From Termitomyces sp. T153 (lineage: Eukaryota > Basidiomycota > Agaricomycetes > Agaricales > Lyophyllaceae): a DNA stretch of 64,000 nucleotides. Location: contig JACKQL020000030.1 in assembly GCA_018296165.2 (NCBI GenBank), positions 434,001-498,000 of the forward strand, written 5' to 3'. This document shows, in pieces, positions 21,405 through 33,653 of the stretch. The notes under the pieces are model-generated. The model was given only the letters and a program-made list of their open reading frames with translations, ran no database searches and was not told where the DNA came from. The translations under genes and the position numbers were made by a program. Each line of letters starts with the position of its first letter. Position 1 is the stretch's first letter.

Positions 21405-23609
21405 ATGATAAGACTGCTGATAAATCTGTGTTGTACGAACGTTGCACCCGGCTTATGGGATGAGTCGAGTTCTCGTTCTCTCACTTAATTAATTCATCCA
21501 TCTCACGCCTCATCATGATAGTATCGAGACTTCATCGCAAACCCACGGCTCTCTGATGCCGAGCGGGAGACGCACGAAAGACTGGAGCAGCTCAGCTACT
21601 AGAAAATTAATATGAGTTGATGCCAAAGAGATGTTGCGGATGAATTGATTAACTTGCAGCAAAATGAATTCGAAAACACGAAAGCTTAACGGTAAGTCAA
21701 AGATGGTATGTAACAACATAGACGTGGTATGGACTAGCCTATAAAGATATGCCCGGTGTCTCGATGGCCGATGTCTTCCACTCTGCAACTTATCCACGCT
21801 ATTTTGTATGTTATACCGCAAGCTTTCTGACTCCTGAGTTGTCTACAAGTTATGTTATGATATGGTTCTGGCTGATGGTCGCACTACATCCTGCCAGCTG
21901 GAAGTCTGTCCGAAACTCGGAGGAATGTGGCACATCTACAAACTGGTCGGTAAGAAGGGGAAGATTAGGATGAGAATGGCTTGAATAGGAAAGGATATCT
22001 GGAGAGAAATCACGCAAGGATTGAAAAGAAGTTGAGCGTTGATCCTAAATCGGAGATGATTTGCTGGAGATCAGTGCTGATAACAGGAGTCTTGACTCAA
22101 GGACGTGGGATTCATCTATCGCTTCAATAAAAACTAACCCTGCAATCCGACTCCGATTCGGACAACATCCTTGACGTTACATATGGATGTGATTAGCTAG
22201 TATAATCGAGCCTTTACCTCGGCATTAGTACTAGATCACATAGAGGTTGTGTAGGATTGTGATGGGCAGTGGAGGATAATAGATGATCTTGATCTAGATC
22301 ATCTACCCATCGTATGGATATTATCGAACCCTACAATTAAATGGACATCATTGTTCTCTCTCTACAGACTACAAATCCCGACGCGTGTCTAGAACTGACA
22401 CCGAAAAGAAGTATACTCAAGTATTGTACAAAGTATCAATATTATTTATCTATACTATACTAAGGTCTAAAAACAGATTTCGTGAGCATGGTGGTTAGCA
22501 AATCTGTTGACATACAATGCCTCAAGTGTGTCAAGACTGTATGAGAAACGGAATCGAGATCGAGAAAGCGCTCGCCAATGAATAAATTTGAACCGCCGGC
22601 AAGCTACGCTACTGAGCTGACTATTACATCACTCCTACTTATTGTGGAATGTCGTAGGTGTTATTCTGCTTTCATACTGGTGTTGTGATCCATACATCGC
22701 CTGTTAGCTTTTATGTCGGCGTGTCTCATGCCAAAGACTGGGAGCAAGTGAGCACCTCGCAGAAATGAATTAAAATGCAAAATAGACACCTCCCGTTCCC
22801 CCTGTCTGGCACCACTTCTTCCACATGCCAGTGTCGGGATCCGGAATCCTCCCCACAGTCTTAAACTACTCTACTAGAGCACACGGGTAGGTTGTGCTCT
22901 CATGCTCGAAGGAGAAGAAAAGGGACACATGTACAACTGCTAGATCCCAGGCTTCGTGTCATCCTGAATAACAAAGGCATAGTCGTGTCGCGGTCCCCTA
23001 CCATGAACCCCTATCTCGATTCAAAGCAGCATAGATCCAACGTTCATTTACCTAATCGTGTTTCTAGTCATTTGAAAAATGGAGTCTAGCTCTAGTGCTT
23101 CATCCCTGAATCGAAGTGAGTAGAATGGCCTAGGATTGGGTATGTACTATCAGAGCTAATTTGACATCTAGAGTCGGCAGGTAATATAAGCCTAAAGTGT
23201 CTAGCCTATTACCGCCTTTCTGATGGGGATTCCAACATACTCGGGTCTTATCTTGTGGAGATAAGTATATGTAGTTTCCGAGCTCCGTTTCATCAGACAC
23301 AAGGGCACTTTGGCATGTTAGTACTTGGTTAGTACGCCACATCACACGCATCGACAAAATGTTGGATCAAATCAGACAGATTGGGATTCTTTCATGTTGC
23401 CTTTCATATACTCTTTGTATGGATTTTTTCACCTTAGTACTTCAATTTCATCACGACTACGTTCCGAGCGACCGCTCGTGCGCGTGACCTCTAGCAAGTC
23501 GGCCATTATCTAATTCATATCGGCATTTCATTCCGGGAATTATCATGTCCGGATTGTCAGCGGTTAGCGAGCCGTACGCGTCTTTATAAAAGCTAGGTCC
23601 CCATGAGGA
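21405..23609. other. Long intergenic region, nothing recognised
   Basis: Short frames on both strands have no family resemblance. CG is normal. The last part should contain the promoter of the MFS gene; TTTATAAAAG at about 23583-23592 is a possible TATA element close to its ATG. Confidence 0.5.
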
Positions 23610-25861
23610 ATGTCTGCCCACATCAATATGCCCCACAACGTTGGTAAGACGAGTTCAACACCTTCACTCAATGTAAAGGGGGAACAACCCACCAGCCTCC
23701 ATCAGGTGTCACACGACAATCATGACACTAATGCTGTCGTCGTTGATTGGGATGGCCCGGATGATTCTGCGAATCCTAAAAAGTAGGGTATACTTTATGA
23801 GCAAGCGAAATTTTTCGTTATTCATCTTTGTACTAGCTGGGTGTTCCGTCGAAAATGGGCGGCCACAATCGTCGTCTCTTCTTTTACGTTTATAACACCT
23901 GTATCCTCGTCAATGGTTGCGCCCGCGACTTTACAAATCGCGGGTGAATTTGGTGTCACGAATACTGCCATCATTGCTATGATGACTTCAGTTTTTGTAT
24001 TAGGTTTTGGTAAGCCTTCACGGCTCTCAGACACCCACTTCGAATCTGACTCGCACTAGCTGTTGGGCCTCTCGTAAGCAGGTTTGACATTTCTTGCGAC
24101 CCTATCCGCTGACAATATTTTAGTTTTTGGGGCCGCTGAGTGAGATATTTGGACGGTCACGTGTGCTCCAATTGGCAAATCTTTGGTTCTTCGGTGCGCG
24201 AACCACTCTTGCCATTCCCACGAGAACTGACGCTTTATTCAGTTTGGAACTTGGGATGTGGTTTTGCGCAGAACAAAGGCGAACTTATCGCCTTTAGACT
24301 GCTCGCAGGTCTAGGTGGAAGTGCTCCTCTGGCCGTATGTAATGATCAGCAAACAACATAGTCCTGGAATCTCAATCTCTGTTGTCTTCAGGTTGGTGGT
24401 GGTGTCCTTGGCGATGTCTGGCATCCTGAAGAGCGTGGAAAGGCGATCGCTATCTACTCCCTAGCTCCATTGCTTGGCCCTGTCATTGGGCCAGTTTGTG
24501 GTGCATGGTAAGTTGTTGCTCAGGACATGGGGAATATCAACTCAGACTGGCGATAGGATTGCTGAACGGTCGACCTGGCGGTGGGTGGTACGTCGTCTTA
24601 GCCTATGTTGAAGAGCCTCGAGATTCATTTAGATTGTGATACGTAGTTTTGGTCAACGAGCATTATTGATGCCGTCATCCAATTCTTCGGCATATTTTAT
24701 CTTCAAGAAAGTGATCAGTTTAACCCCTCCCTTGCTCATATCCGTTCTGATCAACGTTTTATTTCAGCATTTGCACCATTATTGCTTGAGCGCAAAGCTG
24801 CAGCCATTCGGAAGACAATGGATGCTGAAAAGGCACAGAATCCTAACGTGTATACCGTGTTTGAAGCGGCAGGACAACGGAGGTAAATGACCCTCGTCTA
24901 GCTGAGAAATTTGTCCTAACTGTGTCTTACCTCAGTTGGACTGCAATCTTCCGCAAAGCCCTCACTCGCCCCTTCCTCATCTTCTTTAGAGAAAAAATTG
25001 CTCAACTTCTCGGTGTATATATGGCCTTCATATACGGATTATTCTACAGTACGTTCTCCCCTTCGCGAGCCCAAGTCTGAGCTCACGATATGACATCAGT
25101 CTTCCTTACCGCCATGCCGGCGATTTATGAAGGACAATACCATGAAAAGACGAGTATCGCGGGGCTACATTACATAGCCTTCGGCGTAGGCCTGACACTC
25201 GCCTCCCAAGTCAACGCACGCTACATGGATCGGATATATATATACTTCAAAAATAAGAATAACGGTGTCAGAGAACCTGAATTCCGCCTTCGTTAGTCCC
25301 ATTACACATAGACAAAAGGATGTGAACTGATCTGACCCGTTGTAGCATCTATGGTCCCTGGTACCATCATCCTTCCTATTGGCATGTTCATTACTGGTTG
25401 GGCCGCTCAAAACAAAGTTCACTGGATCGTCACGGATATTGGAATCGCGTTGGTCGGAGGGGGCATGATTCTTCTATTCCAATCAATCCAGACGTATGTC
25501 GTCGATACCTTCACGTTACATGCAGCATCAGGTGAGTGCACGTCTTCATAACTATTCCTTTGTAGTATTCATCCATACATCTTTTCCCGCAGCTCTAGCG
25601 GCCGTCTCTTGCCTACGTTCTTTTGCAGGCTTCGGCTTTCCGCTGTTCGCTCCGGCTATGTACAATTCGCTTGGATATGGAAAGGGAAACACAATACTTG
25701 CATGTGTGGCTATTGTGCTTGGATGCCCTGCGTTCGTTTTCATACCGCCGCCCACCGTTTCGAAGCTGATTCCATAATTCAATATATACAGACCGTGGTT
25801 GTTCTGGAAATATGGGAAGAAAATCCGCATGAAGAGCAATTATGCGCATAAAAGCCACTAG
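23610..25861 (+). CDS. MFS transporter, DHA1 drug:H+ antiporter type
   Basis: A proton-driven exporter of the plasma membrane, by family. The start ATG at 23610 gives a hydrophilic N-tail ending in DWDGPDDSANPKNW, the usual lead-in of fungal DHA1 pumps. About 12 membrane segments follow in many short exons. The motif LGPLSEIFGRSRV after helix 2 matches the G-x-L-S-E-x-x-G-R signature. GLGGSAPLAVGGGVLGDVW and LAPLLGPVIGPVCGAW match helix 4-5 motifs, and WRW and QESYAPLLLERK mark the mid-loop. Introns are GT-AG and about 45-65 nt, for example 23771-23835 (GTAGGG to ACTAG). The frame closes at TAG 25859-25861 after PWLFWKYGKKIRMKSNYAHK. No break was seen. It is convergent with the ABC gene. The substrate cannot be told. 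Confidence 0.85.
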
Positions 25862-26736
25862 AGAACAATCAGAACTGCTGTTTATGAAATTTCCTACATG
25901 CTTTACGCCACGTCTGAATGCCACACATTCATTCTATAATCACGCTAAGTTATGGGTGATACCCTCATCATGCTATATATCTATAACGATTAGAATCATG
26001 TTTTGTACATTTACTATATACCTCATTATTTGCGAACGGGTGATACATGGACGCAGATTTATAACATGTATTGGCTTCAACGCCTGATGCAACTAGGGTT
26101 GCGAGAGCAATCATAGGCACAACATCAGTCTATGTTCTGTAGCGGTAGCTAACGACTTCATTAGTTTGATTCCACTAACACTAAGCGGAACCAAAGACGA
26201 GCAGGATAAGGGACCGTAACGGCGCGTTAACGGCAGAGGGTGGGATTAAAACTGCGAGGGCAGTGGTAAAGTGGCTGCGAGGCTGTAACTGGCACAGTTG
26301 CAAAGGTGTCTGGCCGAAATACCGGAAAGAGTGTCGCCCATAAGCCGTACTTATGACACACTGTAAGGATAAGGCTCATGGTAATGGCCCCTGAAAGAAC
26401 ACCGGTCCGGTGTGCTTGGCATCAGTCATTCCGTCCAAAAGTGCAGCTCTCTTACCCGAGCATACATATGCAAATCTTCTACTGCGCAATGTCCCTGAAG
26501 GTAGCACGATGAATCTTTCAATTACTACCGTATATGGCAAATCTCTTCTAAGTTTTCCGCAATACTTATTTGATAACATGTCAAGTCCGAACAAACTACT
26601 GCACAGAAGGGGCTACAGAACGTTATGGATGTCTATTTTTTCCGTAGAAACAGTAATCGCCCTCAGTCATCAGCTCGAGCCTTCTTTGTCGTTGTGAACG
26701 CCGTCTGGTAGTGTCTGCATTCTGATCTACACAAAA
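25862..26736. other. Gap between convergent MFS and ABC genes
   Basis: Contains the 3' flanks of both genes and no supported ORF. Opposed frames at 26376-26594 and 26410-26697 overlap each other and resemble nothing. Confidence 0.5.
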
Positions 26737-29421
26737 TCATAAACATCCGCGCGAGTCACGACATCTCGAATCAAAAAAGCCACGAACCATGCGAGTTTGG
26801 CCAAAATCAAACGCCTGCGCTTGTATACCGTAAAGAGTGGCGTATTCACCCTTGAGGGCAAGCAGATCTTGATGAGAACCTGATTCTACGATCTCTCCGT
26901 TCTTCATGCATCTGTTTCGGGAGCTAAGTCGATAGGTGATGAGCAGATAGCATTGAGTACAAACGAACACAATGAGATCAGCGTGTTTGGTAAGATGTCC
27001 AAAGCGATGAGTCACGAAGATCATGGTCTTTCCATTCTGCTCGGCCCTCAAGTTGTTGAACAGTTCGAGCTCTCCGCGTGGGTCCAGCGCTGAACTTGGT
27101 TCGTCTACTGCTACAAATCTGACGTTTGGATTTTGTAGACGCATGAAAGTTCGTGACCTATACAAAATCCAACGCAAGTCCCGGAAGAAGGAATGACAAA
27201 GATGCTTACGCCACCAAGCGTTGTTTTTCTCCGCCTGCCAACAATTCAGAGGAAGAAGGTGGGGTCTAAGATGTTACACACCAGATACATCTGAATGCAA
27301 CTCGAATCCGTCAAGGACGTCTTGTAGAGCCTGATGCCGAGGAAGTTCAATACCAAATGACTTCACAGTGTCAACTGGATCGAGAACGGTAGCGAGACCT
27401 TGACTCAGGCGTGCAACCACGTCATTAGCACCGCCCTTCTCCATAGCTGTATTGATCATTTGTTCATCTGTGGCACATGCAACGTACCCCAGGCCCACGT
27501 TTTCGGCCAGAGATAGTGGCCAAATTAGATGGTCTTGACTAAGTATTGAGGTAATATCGCGAAGGTTTGCCATTTTGTAAGTCTGGATGGGAATGTCATC
27601 AAGGAGGATTTCTCCTGAGGTTACATCGTATGTGCGTGTCAAGAGCTTGATCAACGTTGACTTTCCACTCCCGTTGGCACCAACGACGACGACAAGTTGC
27701 CCCGCTTTGATCTTTACCGATATATTCTTCAATGCGCCGTTGTTAGATTGTGAGCCGGGATAGGTAAACGAGACGTTCCTGATATTCGCGAGCTGAGGAA
27801 CCTGGCGCATGTCCAAGAGGAAATGAAAACATACCGAAGCTCGAAAGAAATACCATTAGTGTCACAAGGAGGTTGGTAGTTGACTGTGCCGTCAAGCAAC
27901 CGAAGGGACTCTACATGATAGAGGTTTTTTATTTCTTCCAGAAAGTACAGAATATCTGTAAGCATCCGAAATGTAGTCTGTATGCTTCCGGTCAAGGTTG
28001 ACGACTGCTGGTGAAGAATTGCAAGTGCCGACATTGAGTGAGAAGAAGGATCTAGGAGAGCAAAAAATGTGAAGTAGAGCTGTCGAATAGGTCTGATTAA
28101 GGTAATATCAATGAAGTGTAAACGTACGACTGGCATCTCTCCAGAGATGGAGCGGAATACTTGAAGCCAGACGGAATTTTCAGATCGGGCCTCAACCGTA
28201 GGATTTCCGGTGAAAAGAGATCCTAGCCGCTCACGGGATTTCTTGTACTCTGGAAAAAGGCCGGTGAGAATTATGTGCTTCATGTCTCGACAATTATTCA
28301 TGCCTTTCATTATATGATCAGCAATATTATTGTTGACGATGTCTTCTCGGTAATTACTGTGTCCGCCAAAATCCGCTAGAGCTTTTAGCCTGATATAATC
28401 TATGTTTTCCGCGACAAATATCATCGCTAAAGTCATAATGATCAGATAAAATGCGGACGAATGGAGAATCTATCTAGCTAACCTTGCGACCACTGGAATC
28501 TTGCAATTATCCCCACAACAGGATAAATCAGACACAGAGTTGTGAATACCGTCCCACCATGATTCTGAAATAAGATAGATGTGACAATGGTGAACAGGCC
28601 CAGGATTCCGACAGCCACCTCGATCACTTGAGAAAAGCAATGCCAGCCCATGAAGGAATGAGGTCTGGAAGTTTTGAGGCCTGGATCGACGATATCAATA
28701 TTCAAGAGACAACGCAAGGTACATGAACATACTATTCAAAGTATAAACATCGAAACGCAGTCGCTCTAGTAGCGAATTCTGGTCAGAATATCAAGGCAAT
28801 CATAGTGAGAAAAGTTGCACGAACCTCTCAACAAGTGTTCCTCGAAGAAGAGCTCTGTCTGTGAACTCAATTTTGGAATCAAACGATTACTACAGCGGGT
28901 CGAAAGTGCCGAAATGTGAAGTTTGAACAGAGAAATATCAGCAATCAGATATGCCTTACTTTACATTAGAAGAAAGGCTTGACAATATCACACACAATAA
29001 ATGTGATGTCATTGCTTGAACAACAAGTATAGGGTTCCCGCTTCCGCGGATGTATGATTCCAGCTTTGACGATATCAGTAAATACCAATATTTCGAAAAG
29101 TGGTATACAATGTACCTGAACATAGAGTTGTGACGACACATATACATTAACTCCAGGTTCAATGCCCTTCCACATTCTCGATGCGAGATAAAGGAAAACT
29201 AGGGATGGATTCAGGTGATAGACATCCCACAACAGTCTAAAGACGTGTGGTATCATAGAAGTGTACTTATGCCATTCTATCAAGAGCAAGCCTTGCAAGG
29301 TGGACACTGGCTCTTCAAGCGTAAAAAGCTTCCATATGCCGAGCGTTTTCTTGATAATTGCAGGTGAGGTGGTCGCCTTTGAAGGACGTTCATTGTGATG
29401 AATGGGTTTCTTATCGAACAT
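26737..29421 (-). CDS. ABC half-transporter (TMD-NBD)
   Basis: The membrane half runs from MFDKKPIHHNE at 29421 through several short exons to about 27850. The nucleotide-binding half follows. Walker A is GANGSGKST (about 27675). The Q-loop region is ILSQDHLIWPLSLAENVGLG. The signature is LAGGEKQRL (about 27225), Walker B with D-loop is FVAVDEPSSALDP (about 27095), and the H-loop is FVTHRFGHLTKHAD (about 27000). The build matches a basidiomycete family of half-size ABC proteins ending EYATLYGIQAQAF; partners and substrates of that family are not established to my knowledge. A GT-AG intron at about 27770-27833 joins FELR to NVSFTYPGS in phase. The start codon is inferred, because the frame upstream of 29421 has no ATG. 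Exact exon ends in the membrane half are uncertain. Confidence 0.8.
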
Positions 29422-31509
29422 GGTGGGATGCGGAGGGAAGGCAAGAAGCGTCTGATGACTTTTGTTCAACTTCGGGCGCTAGGAAAAAGAGGCCATGGCT
29501 CCTTCATACGCGGGGTAGGTAACTTGATATTAGACGGTAATTTTTGACAAAGCGCCTATGGATCAAGAGATCGGTCCCACGCAGTCTAATTGTAAAGAGA
29601 AGGTAACCAGAAAAGGCAGTATGGGTACCATGTACAGCCCAATCGGAGCCATTGGTATCCTTTGTAGTACTGCCTCAATGTTTTCTCACAGCCTGCCTGG
29701 AGCATAATACCGTGAAAAACAGTAACTTTGAGAAAGATACTCCTATCTAAGTGTATCAAGAGATGGGCAACCATTTTGGCAACACTCACATTTTGCATCC
29801 AGAACGTCAAGTATTCTCAAGTTTTCTAGCTATAGCCAACCCAAACTGAAAACATTTATCATCAGCTAATCATGTGTTGCAAGCTAACGTCCGCACCCAA
29901 CCATTTTCCGCGCTGATCGAAAACTCGACTCGGAAGAGGGCGACATGGAGTGGACAATTTTCATCAACGAAGACCATTTGGACCAAATTGTCGCAGATCA
30001 TCACCTTTGACGATTGAATATTGTGTTTAGATTGTTACTGCTTGAGGCACCAGAGGGCCGGAAAATAGACGGAGTACATGCCCAGGTCCTTCAAGTTAAG
30101 AATCGCACTAGTACGTATACTCAAGACAGCCGTACGAATAGAAGAACATGCTTTTGGGTAGATGACGATCGTAGATTGCGTCGTTGTAGATTGTCCACGA
30201 ATAATCTGCAATTTCAGATGAGTACTCCATCAGAAGCGTCAAAGAAAGAAGAAAACTAAAAATAGCAAGCATTGGGAGTGGACGAAAGCAGCTGTGAAGA
30301 GCATCACAGATATGAGACACGGATATGGTAGAATACTGAATCCGAACACATCAAGGAACTCTCGAAATGGGGAAACACAGGGTACAGGTTGGTCAAGTTG
30401 TCATCCGTATTCATCGAAAGATCGATTCGACGGCTTGACGTTTACTATGAAACCCATTGTGCTGCAGACAATTGTAAATCTGCATCACAGAGGAACCGAT
30501 GAGCGCGCTTGCTTACCATACCCATGGAAGCGACACGATCGCAAGGAGCCTCCAGACTTACGCGATGGGATCTTACACAAGCAGAAAGAGAAGGCGTTCG
30601 ATAAACAAGTGGAAACCATCCATCAAAGGTTTTTCGGAACCGTACCAGAGGAACTACAACCATCTCTGCAGACTATACCATCCAGATTCACGAACGTCTC
30701 GGAGATGATTACACTCGTCAAGCATCTTGCATACCCTCGTGAAATACAGACTGATAAAGGCGCACGAACGGCTGATCCAGCTGCCTCATAAGGTAAGGAT
30801 GCGATGAGAACGCAACTATGAACTGGAGTCGCCCTTGAGGAACTCGAAGGATTCTAAACGAAAACCGGAAAATCCAAACGCGGTCTATAAGATGCCTAAA
30901 CGACGGACGTGCTCAGCACCATCGGATGAAAGTGAAATCTGACGCAAACCTGATGAGGCATATCTCAAGTTTACAAGGTGATATTGGACTGCAAATGTCG
31001 GTGTATAGGAATCTTCTTAGAAATCATATTATAGAGCCCCTTTCGAAACACGCATGGCAGATGATAGTTTGTCGAGTTCTTGACCAGACCAGGTCGTTGC
31101 ATCACTGCATTTCAAGTTGAACAACCTCAAATATGCGTGGGAACATCAGGCCGGACCCCGAAGGGCGATAGTACACGGGACCTGTACATTCTTGCCGGAC
31201 ATGGGTAAGCGATACAAAATGTGTACGACGTCAAGTCAATAAAGAAGACATCCAATTAGATTTAGCGTACACTTAAGTGACCGCGATAGAACATTCTTCC
31301 AATTTTGGGCCCTAAGCAGACGTCTGTCTGCTGCAACACCAGGTAAGTAGCACATAAATTAAAGCTCATGCAGTCGGTAACGTAAACTTAGGTGACAAAT
31401 ACGGTTTTGAAGCTTGTCCTCATCCTCGAGTCACTGAGTACAGTGGGACATTTTGACCTATCTCGACTTCAACCTTTCAAACGGCGATTAGATGACGCAC
31501 TGCATCGGA
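29422..31509. other. Intergenic, no supported gene
   Basis: The longest frame is 30294-30791 on the plus strand, 165 codons, basic and unlike any family I know. Others (30014-30259, 30926-31120) are shorter. One may be an exon of an unknown gene, but splice signals do not link them. Confidence 0.4.
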
Positions 31510-33310
31510 TTAATTAGTGATCTCCGGCTGCTCAAACCAGCCGAATAGCTGCCCAGAGAGGTCCGAAGGGAGTGGTAGGTCACGATATCGATATCGTGTA
31601 CCATAACGTACTCTTATGCACGGCAAAAGCATTGGGACTTTTACCATGTCCAGGTAGGAGAACTGATCGCAAGCCTCAGGTATATGGATTGAAATATCCG
31701 GAGGAATTCGTTTATCATGGTCGAAAAGTAGGATAAGAGGCTGCGGCGTTGGAGAAGCGAGACGAAAAGTTTCGAGTTTGTCGTTGATAGCTTCTCGATG
31801 TGACATCATCTGTTCTTCCACTAGATGACAGAAGAACGCGCGTGTTCGAGGATGAGCCAATGGGTCGCGTGCTGGAAAAGATATCAACTGTGCTTAGTAA
31901 CGCGATGAGACGGGATTTCTCACAAGGGCGTCCTTTCCACAAACGTTACGATGATTCACCCAATCACGCTTTTGACAATCTTTGGAGCAGTACCAGGCCA
32001 TTTTGCATCCAGTGCAGCGTCGAATGTTTTCAGGGGCTTTTTCCTGGTTGCACTAATTGAAAGCCTTGTCAATCCACGTAGTCACACAGCCTGGAGTCGA
32101 CTTCCATACCTGGTGATAAACACATTGCAGTGTATAATTTTTACGAGAAGAAAATTCTGCTTCAGAAGAGGAAACAAGGCGAACGGTCTTGCTAGTGACG
32201 ACCATTTTAATCGTAGCTCTTCGTCTTTGATGTCCTCATAAATAGTGCTCAAAATCGTCTCCTGCCTTAGACATTGGAGAACCGGATGATAGATTGAATA
32301 CATGCATAAGTCTGCCAGAATTTGGTCGATTGAGAAGCGAACAGATTCTTTCTCATCCTCTGAGCAACAAACTGCCCTTTTTGTAACGAGGGTAAGAGAT
32401 TCTGTCTCAAGGCATAGATGATCCATGAATAACCTTCTGCAGCATTTAACGAGTAATCCACGAGAAGGCTCGACGCGAAAGGGATGCCATAACCATAAAA
32501 GTCCATTTCTGTCTCTGGGAGGGGATGTGAAGTCGCATACGAAATAGCTTCGCAAATGGTAGTTATGACAAAAATCGTCGGCACTGTTTGATAGAACGAC
32601 GGCATGCGCATACTTAATGCTGTTTGAGTCCTGAGACTACGGGGTAAAGATGCTCCCCAGACCGGTCCGCCATGTATCAACATCTGAATTGGTTTGAATA
32701 TTGATTTCACAGCTCAACGTTTATCCAAACGCAGAGATGCAGGTAACTCTCGGATATCTGTGTCAGGTGATGTGATGAGCATCATTACGGCCCTAGACAT
32801 AGAAAGGACACGATCTGAAAGAGCGTCGCTATCTGGTGGGTCTTCTGCTAGCTGAATCCACATTTTCATCGCCAGTCCTAGCAGTCCTTCCGTCGACAGT
32901 ATAGAGGGATCTTCAGGATGAAACAGAAAAATGAAAATGTCCTCAATGGATAGACGGAAGGAGCGAACCAGTGGATGAGAACCGTCGGTATGTGGTGTAG
33001 GAAGATTGTGATAGAGAAATTTCATCCACTCCCAAACGTGGTACCATTTGGAATGAAGGACATTTCGTAGAATATTGCACTCTGTACACTCCGTGCACTT
33101 CTGTGAAGCAAACGAGAGGCCTACAAACGCACAGGCTGCAACTTCAATGTCGGGTGACCAGAGTGCATCGGGAGGCGGCTGTTCCAATTGCCTCATATCC
33201 AAATTGAGGACGCGGGGATGATGTCCCCACGAGCCAAACTTGTCCCCAAGGACTTTCACGAAGGGTGCAAGATGAACACTTCGCAGCCGGGATGCGTTGG
33301 ATAGGTACAC
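31510..33310 (-). CDS. MYND-type zinc-finger protein
   Basis: The N-terminal and middle parts (33310-32714, 32700-32270, 32270-32080 in several exons) form a helical region typical of mushroom MYND proteins. The finger lies at about 32045-31925 and reads CTGCKMAWYCSKDCQKRDW, then HRNVC, giving the spaced Cys/His ligands of a MYND domain. A C-terminal domain follows, with DPLAHPRTRAFF and LILLFDHDKRIPPD, to a stop at 31510. MYND fingers bind proline-rich partners, and this family is greatly expanded in Agaricomycetes without assigned roles. A possible earlier exon at about 33380-33460 (KRHFWPRFPRELE) precedes 33310, so the true start is probably upstream and unknown. Head-to-head with the Ndc1 gene. 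Confidence 0.75.
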
Positions 33311-33653
33311 TTGGTCACAAAAGCGTCAATACGTCAATTACTGAGACATGCACTCATAATTGACATAGCTCACCTCGAGTTCACGAGGGAATCTGGGCCA
33401 GAAATGCCGTTTCACTTTCGAGTTATTTGCATGGTGTGGAGCCTTAGCTACACGTGCAGTTGAAAAGATTAAGCGATGAAAGAAGAATTTGTCGCTGAAT
33501 GTTGAACGTTAAACGTTAAACGTTGAGATCTGAGAGTGTCTGAGAGCGTCGGCATTGCCGGGGCGGAGGTGTCACGGTCGCAAGTCACGATCCGTTTGTG
33601 ACTGCGTGAAGTTGACGCGTCTTCAACTTTTCGTTCGACGTTAACAGCTGTTG

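Noticed and set aside
30294..30791. 165-codon plus-strand frame
   Set aside because: No family resemblance, no splice partners, and opposite frames are of similar length; kept only as a note.
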